In this document: piece after piece, positions 56,270 through 64,000 of the stretch
Numbering within the stretch: the first letter of the stretch is position 1
Layout: every line of letters starts with the position of its first letter
From: Adiantum capillus-veneris
Lineage: Eukaryota; Streptophyta; Polypodiopsida; Polypodiales; Pteridaceae
DNA: 64,000 bases
Reading direction: 5' to 3'
NCBI GenBank assembly: GCA_014529385.2
Contig: CM043944.1
Coordinates: 174,036,240 to 174,100,239, forward strand
Notes under the pieces: model-generated
Told to the model about the DNA's origin: nothing
Databases searched by the model: none
Seen by the model: the letters and a program-made list of their open reading frames with translations, nothing else
Program-made: the position numbers and the translations under genes

Positions 56270-57944
56270 TAAATCTTCGACTTTACCACCATTAGATAAG
56301 AAAGACTTGAATGTAGGGCATGGTACGGAGGGGGAACTTGTCTAGCGTCGCGGCATTCACGACCGAGTACTCAACTAGGGTCGGATATATGTGCCACTAA
56401 GTAAGCCCATCTTGATACAATTGATGATCCTTTGGAAGCTTCATGTTGCTGCTTTTTTTATTGATGATTCCAATAAGAAGTTGGTTACTTAGAATTGTAG
56501 CATTTCCAAGAATATTCATGTTGAGACTTTTGCTGCTCACACAAAGGTACTTTGTCTCTAGTTGTCTCTGAGAAACCATGCTTTGGGTGAGAAAATTTGA
56601 GTTCCGAAGCCTTTGATTTGAGTGGTTCTTCCTGGTCGATCACTGAAGCGTCAAAAGAAGATGGCAGAGAAGCAGCTTGTGTAGTCTGAGAAGCAGTTGG
56701 GTAACTCCGAAAAAAGGTTTACATCTGTGTCTGCTCCAAGCGAGTGTGAATTGATGCAAGGCTTGTTGAAATTGTTGTCATCTGCTTTTTGAGAACTACT
56801 ATCGGATCCTCGGGTAAAATATTGTCGTCGCCATCTTGTGATTCGGCCATGCCGACTGTTCAGCGAAAGTAACTGTTTCTCCGAATAAGCTTAAGAATTG
56901 ATACTTCGGGAGCGGAAACTGCGTCCGGAACGGGTTTCGCCTTTGGAGTCGGGGAATCGGGAATAATGATAACCGTAGGGTGAAACCGGAATGACAATAA
57001 TCTCGTGAAGGGAACAAATTTGCCGCAGTTTGCTTGCGGGAACTTTATCTATGTACAAGAGATAGGGTACCGGAATGTTGAAGTCCTTGTCCATGGTAGA
57101 GGGGGCCCCACACGTGCAAGGAGCCAGTGGCGAGGGCTATGCGGGAAGAGAACACGCGAGTAATACCATTGCCCACAAGGAAAAAGCCACATTGTTGTCC
57201 CATTTTCTTTTAATGTAACTCTTAGTGAGTTCACATTGGGTAAGTTTAGAGGTGGTCACTTATAAGGTGTGTTCACATGGGTTTATTATGTAGGGGCTGG
57301 CCGGCCATTTGAAATAATTTGGGGCTGATTTTAATAAAGTATTTGCGTTGCTGGCTGGTTACGTAAGTAATCCAGCGAAATTTTTTATGCTTTAACGAAG
57401 GGGCAGCCAGCACAAGGAGGCAGCACATCAATGCGACGGGTTTTCAGCCGTGCGAAGAGGCAACCCATTGGAAACGCTTGGTCAATAGCACCTCTTGGGG
57501 GGAAGGGGTGTGGCGTGAGTGAAGGGATGCCCTTCCATGATGCCCTTTCACGAAGAGGCGTGCTCGTTGATGCACAACCACCAGGGAAGATACTTCTAGC
57601 AGAGAGAGTGCCACACCTACAAATAGGTATTCCTATATGGGAAAGGGTGCCAGCAAGGTGAAGAGGTGTTGCCCTTTTACCTGAAGAGGTGCAAACGCAA
57701 TCCCGAAGGGACACCACACGATGAAGAGGCACACGAAAGGTCACCAGCAAAACGCACACATATGTGATTGTATCCGTTATTTACGTGATTGAAACAGAAG
57801 GATTCTTGTTCCCTTATACGCGTATGCGTGTGTACCACCTTTCTTCTGCTTCCATGCAACTCCGAGAAGGGGGTAGAGTGTAGCGGCAAGGGTGAGAGGC
57901 TCACAACCTTCGAGTCTCAGGAAAAAAATTTGCTATGATACCAC
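56270..57944 (-). other. Gag-start and leader region of the non-autonomous element
   Basis: About 56700-57094 corresponds to the chromovirus Gag N-terminal region (39880-40700). The leader 57420-57930 has many GAAGAGGC/GAAGGGGTG words like the chromovirus leader. Frames are open only in short stretches. Confidence 0.55.
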
Positions 57945-58453
57945 TGTAAGGATTCTGAGTACTAATCCTTAATTAAGTACAAAGCACTCATCAAGAATCA
58001 TGGAAGAGGTTGCAAAATCAGTTTTTGGAGCAGTTTCGAGAGGTGATTACTTAAACTCATGATTAAGACTTAAGAAACTTGAGCTTGACTCAGAGACAAG
58101 ACTCGGATGACTCTGTGTTTGATTGCTTGAGTGCTTCAAAACTGAGTACAATAGGCTCCTTATATAGGAGACGAAGAGACACAAATGAAAAGACACATCT
58201 CATGTCGAATATACATGCGTAGAGACACATCCCTTGGACGAAGAGCTGCAACCATTGGGCGAAGAGTCGCACCCATAGAGCGAAGGGATGTGACCAATCG
58301 TCGAAGGAGTGTGGTTTTTGACAAAGAGGCATGTCCTTTGAGCGAAGAGTCGCAACCATCCAAGCGTAGGGGTCCTCCTTGGCATGGCACTTCACATATC
58401 TGCAACTAGGAGTAGGTGTAATATTGTAACATAATCACAATCGTGACACACAA

Positions 58454-58543
58454 GGGTGCCAGAACACTTCCTAGGTTGTCCTAAACCCTAGAAATAGGAG
58501 TTAGCTTGTCCACATGCACATAGGGTTAGATGTGCACGTGACA
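58454..58543 (-). mobile_element. Family-B LTR, right end of interrupted copy
   Basis: Continues 53298-54230 across the inserted element and ends TGTGCACGTGACA. Confidence 0.7.
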
Positions 58544-59165
58544 ATTAGGTTTTCCAATTTTGGAACCCTCTTGCATAAATGGTTTGTACATGTGTTTTGA
58601 CAAATGTTATTACCCTTCGGTGGGCATCGGGCATGACATGCATATAGTTCTAGGTTAGAGAAATCCAACGAGCCATTCCCCACGTCACTCGGATTCCCGT
58701 GTGGCAGATATGTGCCAATTTCACCAAGAAATTGGCCCCCTGGTCCAATTTATTAATAAATCATTTTTTTGATTTATTTTGTTGGGTCTGTGGACAGTTT
58801 GACCAACCTAAGTCTAGAGAAGTTTATAACTCAAATTTCAGCCCTATAAAGGGAGCCCTCAACCTAGCCTTTCTCCACAAACAGCCTAGCGCTAGCAAAA
58901 AGAGCAGAGCCTCTCCAAGATTTCTCGAATTCAGCCTAGCTGCTAGCGTTTTTGCCTTGCATCAACAGATCAGGCCTAGCGCTACAAAGTTTTGCAGATC
59001 AGCCCTAGTGTTTTCAGTTTTCAACCCTTCCCTCACCAGATCGACCTGGATAGGCCGATCTGCGATCGCTAGCCATCCTCGTTGCGGTCCGGTACTTCGG
59101 TAACCCATAGTTAGCTGCCTCAACACCCACGAGGTCCGATAGCCGTTGTTATAAATGTGACATAG
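58544..59165 (+). other. Another LTR-like sequence
   Basis: CCTATAAAGGG at about 58843-58853 is a good TATA box. It is followed by a region rich in GCCTAGCGCTAGC and GATCAGGCCTAGCGCT words, similar in style to the AAAACGCT part of family-B LTRs, and ends ATAAATGTGACA near 59162. No partner copy or target duplication was found. Confidence 0.4.
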
Positions 59166-62106
59166 ACGCTTTGTTTAGTTGGTTTTCTGAAGCCAAAGAC
59201 AAAAGCAAGAACTCACAAGAGGACAAGGATAAAGGCAAGCTGGACAGAGATAATGATGATAAAGAATAGAAAGAGGAGATTGGCATGGCAGCGGCCACAG
59301 TGGCCATGACGCCATAATTCTAGTCCGTTGGTGGTTGCCGCAACTAGTTTCAAGCTTGCAAGCGGCAGAGAGGGGCAAAAAGGAAGCTCCATAAATGATT
59401 TGGACCCATGTGTTGGAGTTCAAGTTACCGATGTTTGAACCTGTGGGTCGGAGATCAGGGAACCAATCAGACGTATCTAAAACACTATGGATGAGTGCAC
59501 CAATTCATAGTTGTTGGCCACATGATGGACAGGATGTGTTCCAAAGTTCATTATATAGGAGTATTTTGGATGTGATGTGTTCACAGTTCACGAATGGGGA
59601 TTCTAGGACATAGTGAGGTCTATAGTTCAAATTTTTACAAGGCAACCGATGCTCAAGGTGGTATTCTTCTAAGGTAAAAGGTTCGAGGTAGCAAACCCGA
59701 GGTGTATCCAGCATGACCGGTGTTGCTGGGGTGTCCATGGTAGCTTCTTCATCGACTTGGTTTCACCATTTATGTCCACGATGAGCTGCAGAGAGGTGTT
59801 AAAGTTATGGCATCTCAAGTTAGCTGTTTTTTTTTTTTGCCTTTTAGGTATTTATTTTACTTATTTGTCGAGGTCTGGGTAGGACAATTTGCTGAGGTGG
59901 GTGTATATACAACCCATTGCTCCCATTGTCTAATGTATCAATTCATTGCCAAGGTTGGTTGGTTCAACAATATCTCTCTCTCTTGTATTCTCGCCATTGT
60001 TCTACGCTTCCGCATCATCCACTTTGACATTAGTCGCCTCAAGGGGCAGCTTCCCGAGAAACTTCTTGTAGAGAAGCTTAACTGCCCTTGGTGCTTAGCC
60101 GCCTCAAGGGTCAACTTCCCAAGAAATTTTTGAATTTGAGCCTGGCTTGTTACACTTGTGGTAGAGTAGCAATTCCTCTCTAAATGAAGACAAAGGATCT
60201 TGTTTCAAGACAAGGTCCCTGGTTTTGGGTACAAGGTCCTCAAAAGGATGAATGTATCCCGGTTAGGCAAATAATACACATAATAGAGGTATCATCTGTC
60301 TTGACTATTTTCATTTAAGAGTTGCTTCAATACCTAGATGTCTCGCAAAAGGAGGTTGATGACATTCAGCCAACACCTTTTGGCGAAAATAATTTTGCCA
60401 ACTATAATTATCGATTTAGACCTAGTTCTAGCATAATCTATGAATGTAATATATGCAACATGTTACTTGTCATAACTTGTATGTCTTGTGAACCATGCTA
60501 TATTCGGAAAAAAACCTTCAAAGAAGTCTAATTTGGTAGTGTGGCATCTGATTCAATTCCGGTGAGGTAGAAACTCACTTGTGCTTTGGCACTTACACAT
60601 ACACGCCATTGTTGACATGCTACTTCATCAAATGGACCTAAAACTCTAGAGGGGATCTTCGTGCACCTCAAAAACTTGGGGAAGGATAGGACTCTTCTAT
60701 TGTTTCTTTCTCAACACCAAACTCACGTAGTTGCTTCAACTCCCTTGTTGCGGCTTCTACCATGGACAGTTGGTTTTCAGAGCCGCAAATCAATGGATAG
60801 CCATCATCAAAATATATTGACACGTGCTGATTGGCTTTGTGCCTGCCTTCCGCAAGATTAAATCATGATTGAAACAGGGGAAACCCTCAAGTCTTTAATG
60901 CTTGAGCCGCAGAACACAAAGTGCATCATCTTAACAGCTTTTTGTGAGGCAGAGCAATACTTGGAAGAGAGTTAACATGTAAGGCCTTCATTTGTCATAC
61001 AGGTTCGGGTCTAGAGCTCTCTTCTAACTCTATATGTATAACTTCACAAGGTCTGAACTTACCAACTATAAGCTTCACCTCTCATTGTTCCTGCCTGTTG
61101 TTGAAGTTCTCCCATTATGTACACTACCCCATATTCCATTACAACAAGCTCTCCAAAATGAAAACCCCTCATAGCTTCTTAAAGAATACATTGCAAAATC
61201 AGTCATAAGAAACTAGACATAGCTTGCTACTTCCCATCTAAAAGCTAGAAACCAACTTATTGATGCAGAGGATACTACGGCTTGAACGTCTCTTCAATGA
61301 CATTATGTTAGTACAGACCGTGTAGACAAATGTACATGTACCTCATGCTCATCCGAAATCGCAAGCTACAGGAACACGATTGAGAAAGCACCCCGACAGC
61401 GGCCCGTGCCTAGACTGTAGACGCTTTGGAAACAGACATCCACCTTCATTCGTCTCCATCGAACAAAACTTCACCTTTGTATCTCTCTAGTAAACAAGTC
61501 TTGATCGTGGGACAGATTTTTATCGCACTGCTCTTCTTCTCTTCTCTTCTCTTCTTTGGTTCTCCTCTCTGTCTATGTAAATGATCTACATTAGCTCAAA
61601 CGTTTTGGCCTCGATAAGGCCTCAGCAGACTTTCGAACTCTTGGGAGCAATTGTGGACCATTGGATTAAGCTTGTTGAAGAGGGCCACATGGCACGGTCA
61701 ATTTCTTTCGCTATTTTTGATGGATTGTTTATGTAAGACAGGCATTAACTAAGGGGTACACACTCTCTCATCATCTTATGTGGAGAGCAATAATTATTGG
61801 GGGCCACACACACCCTCTGATTAGCTTATGTAGGCCACTATAGCTATTCACCTTGTTTTTAATATGCAAATTAGGATGACACAATACTCGAAGGGCATGC
61901 TTTCTAAGTTATAGCTTGCTGATATTCTTATCAAGAGTACTTTGAGCGGCTCATCTCTAACGATTGTCGACATGCGAGAACGGTTCACTAGCCCACTGCC
62001 GACTTTCAAAGGAAAAGAGACAACCCCCAAATATCCACCCCCCACAACAAAGGGGTTTTATGTATCTTGTGATACTTTATAGCTTTAATATGTTATAGTA
62101 GCTAAC
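59166..62106. other. No gene recognised
   Basis: Nearly 3 kb of mixed DNA. Short ORFs (for example 59505-59738 on -, 60322-60531 on +) have no motif. A short direct repeat, GCCGCCTCAAGGGNCARCTTCCC, occurs at about 60028-60053 and 60099-60120. Confidence 0.4.
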
Positions 62107-62121
62107 ATGGTGCATTTTGGC

Positions 62122-62180
<59 letters not shown>

Positions 62181-62442
62181 CAAAAATGGTGGCTCTCATG
62201 GAATCATAACATTCAAGTCCAAAGTAGCCCGTGATACTATGTTGTACCAATCAAAGAATCTCAAAGACACCAAGTTTTGGTTTGCAGAGGACTTGACTCC
62301 TTTGCAACTCCGATGTAAGAGAGAAGAGCTTACCAAGGTCCATGAAGCCAAAGCAGTTGGGAAATGGGCAGTCTACCGTGGAGGACATGCAATCGTTGAG
62401 GACTTTCGGTCTACCAAGACAATCCCCAATGATACCACATAA
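62107..62442 (+). pseudogene. Short ORF resembling a LINE ORF1-type C-terminal domain
   Basis: The first 25 codons come from a (CT)n run and are not real protein. Beyond them the 85-residue part reads GIITFKSKVARDTMLYQSKNLKDTKFWFAEDLTPLQLRCKREEL and KAVGKWAVYRGGHAIVEDF. The layout (a residue run for the ligated strand, then W-F/Y-x-x-E-D-L-T-P, then a charged helix, then a Gly-rich beta turn) recalls the C-terminal RNA-binding fold of L1-type ORF1 proteins. It ends at a stop before 62443. No reverse transcriptase is nearby. The resemblance is modest. Confidence 0.4.
62124..62179. repeat. (CT)n microsatellite
   Basis: About 27 CT units. Confidence 0.95.
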
Positions 62443-62659
62443 TTAGTAGTCTCTCTTTTGTTGTAAAATGGAGTTAGACACTGCCACTAAGTCCGTCTAG
62501 GAGATGGCTAGTGGTAAGACCTCTCCATCGTAGGTTGTGGACACCACCCTCTCCCATGAGAAGAGGAGTTACTTTCCACCCTCCTCTTCTAGGAAGGAAA
62601 ACGATCTTGTATGCGTCTTTGGTCCCATGGGTCATATGTGACCTCAGTGGACGATAATG

Positions 62660-62661
<2 letters not shown>

Positions 62662-62716
<55 letters not shown>

Positions 62717-62718
62717 GT

Positions 62719-62781
<63 letters not shown>

Positions 62782-62820
62782 AGTGAGAGAGAGAGAGAGA
62801 GAGAGAATGTGTGTGTGTGG
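62662..62820. repeat. Compound (CT)n / (GT)n / (GA)n / (GT)n microsatellite
   Basis: CT at 62662-62713, GT at 62721-62776, GA at about 62785-62806, then a short GT run. Long ORFs on both strands here are artefacts of the repeat. Confidence 0.95.
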
Positions 62821-62879
62821 GCCCGTCCATGCACATGCATGTGCATGCATAAAAAATAGTGTTGAATAGTAGTATTGAA

Positions 62880-64000
62880 GGGACCCCTACAAAGAGCCTC
62901 TCTTTGAGAGAAATATAATGGCGTGGATACAATAGGGTCGTATGTTGCATGAGCAAGCTATATGTCAAGAAGCTAGAAAAAATGGAGGCAATTGAAAATC
63001 GTTCAAAAACCGAAGGGTAAGAAGTGGAAAATGCCATACAAGAAAACCTCTCCTCAAAGGAGTAAAAAGGGCCTTAGAAATAAAGTGGATGAAGAGAGGA
63101 AGAGGACTCCACTAGAGGCATCATGAACCAATTGATCAGAAGTTCCTTAAGCATAGGCTTAGAAACAACCAAGTGGAGCCAAGCTAATAAACAATGGAAG
63201 ATGGGCATAGGAGTGAAGAAGCCATCAAAAGCCATCCAAGTAAACTATGGGTATATGCCATTCTAGGGAGAGGAGACCAAGACTCTCAAATCTGAAGTAC
63301 ATGGAGGAGGACATCTCAAATTTATTGCTCCATGTTGTTGTTGAAGAACTGCACAGGAGTAGCTCAACTAGCAAGGAAAAAAGAAGGAGCAAAGAAAACT
63401 ACCAACAAGGAAATGTGCTACAAAAATAAGGACACCCAACAACAGGCCGGCAAGGACAAAAGCTAGATGACAGTAACAAGGAAAGAAAACTATCAAAAAT
63501 AGAAAAAAAATGGAGGGTCATTGAATATTACATTTGCAAATTATAAGTGGAAGTGGAACAATGCAGATAGCAAAACAGGCAAGGCAACGCATGACCATGG
63601 TGCCACTTGTATTTCAAGACAACTATCATTTGGCAAAAAAACTCAAAAAAAGAGCTTGCATGAAACGGTCTACATTATAGGTTAAACCTTGATATAGAAA
63701 AAAATCGGTGACGACTTACTAATCCCCAGTCAAATGTCCACATGATGGTTCAAGGTCAAAGGTATCCGCTATGGAGGACTCCTAGCCATAGGCCTCAAAT
63801 TGGTATAAGAGCTACATTGCATGGGGAAAAGAAGAAGGGAATATTTACTTAGCTTGCTTAATGAGTGCATGCAAGCTTGATTAATTTATGCATATCTTTA
63901 AAAATTTATCAATTGTCATTGTATGTTTCTTTTTGTTGTTGCTCACATTATATATATTTGAGTGCCATTTATGATTAATGATTAACATATTATTTCTTCT
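62880..64000. other. No gene recognised
   Basis: A/G-rich sequence with short ORFs only. Nothing assignable before the window ends. Confidence 0.35.

Larger units (their letters stand above)
54231..58448 (-). mobile_element. Non-autonomous relative of the chromovirus
   Basis: CACAA flanks it at 54226-54230 and 58449-58453. The LTRs (54231-about 54632 and 57945-58448) are homologous to those of the chromovirus at 34872-41784, with the same GGCGAAGAG repeats. The right one has an extra segment of about 70 bp near 57980-58048. The PBS-like site (57932-57943) has one mismatch. The leader and the very start of Gag (MDKDFNIPVPYLLYIDKVP, about 57094) match the chromovirus, but pol is absent. In its place are an unknown coding-like region and a long perfect inverted repeat. 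It may have moved using chromovirus proteins. Confidence 0.8.

Noticed and set aside
62474-63037. A 187-codon minus-strand ORF
   Set aside because: Much of it is translated microsatellite (HTHTHT, ERERER, SLSLSL).

Overview
This is a stretch of nuclear DNA from a land plant. It is AT-rich, full of microsatellites, and built mostly from transposable elements in different states of decay. Plant features include a Ty3/Gypsy chromovirus with an initiator-Met-tRNA primer site, a hAT element, a CACTA transposase fragment, Ty1/Copia remnants, and LTRs carrying plant-telomere-like TTTAGGG words. A non-flowering plant such as a fern, lycophyte or gymnosperm seems plausible from the gag/integrase types and the large nested repeats, but the species cannot be fixed from this window. 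Only one intact host-type gene is convincing: an intronless, secreted rhamnogalacturonan-acetylesterase-like SGNH hydrolase (30868-31626, +).

Layout. 1-4.4 kb: decayed Ty3 gag and integrase. 7250-8579: a TTAA-flanked element with piggyBac-like ends. 8.76-19.7 kb: a Ty1/Copia element split by a 7.16-kb hAT transposon (11063-18219, 8-bp target duplication). The hAT carries a broken transposase on + and a broken protein-kinase-like gene on -, with arrays of a palindromic subterminal motif at both ends. 20.8-25 kb: CATAAC minisatellite, CACTA TNP2 fragment, and a long field of degenerate CCCTAAGCG words. 25-30.4 kb: microsatellites and unassigned DNA. 30.9-31.6 kb: the esterase gene. 34872-41784: a structurally complete chromovirus on - (431-bp LTRs, target duplication ATTGG, PBS, PPT) whose gag-pol frame is broken at many places.

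42-58.5 kb is a nested pile. Two elements of one family (called B here) have minus-strand gag at 42.2-43.9 and 48-48.7 kb. The LTR of the first is split by a 1995-bp solo LTR (44436-46430, target duplication GCAAC). The LTR of the second appears split twice: by a non-autonomous element (49125-53292, GACTA) and by a non-autonomous relative of the chromovirus (54231-58448, CACAA). The 49125-53292 element itself contains a family-B solo LTR (50951-51692, ATACA). The chromovirus relative contains a perfect 86-bp inverted repeat. The target duplications give a relative order of insertion. 58.5-64 kb holds another LTR-like stretch, microsatellites and one short conserved-looking ORF.

The elements do not form a pathway. 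The points most worth following are the foreign-looking esterase, the hAT with a kinase-like passenger, the piggyBac-like ends, the perfect hairpin, and the structured repeat modules in the non-autonomous LTR elements. All boundaries were read by eye; no alignment or database search was run.
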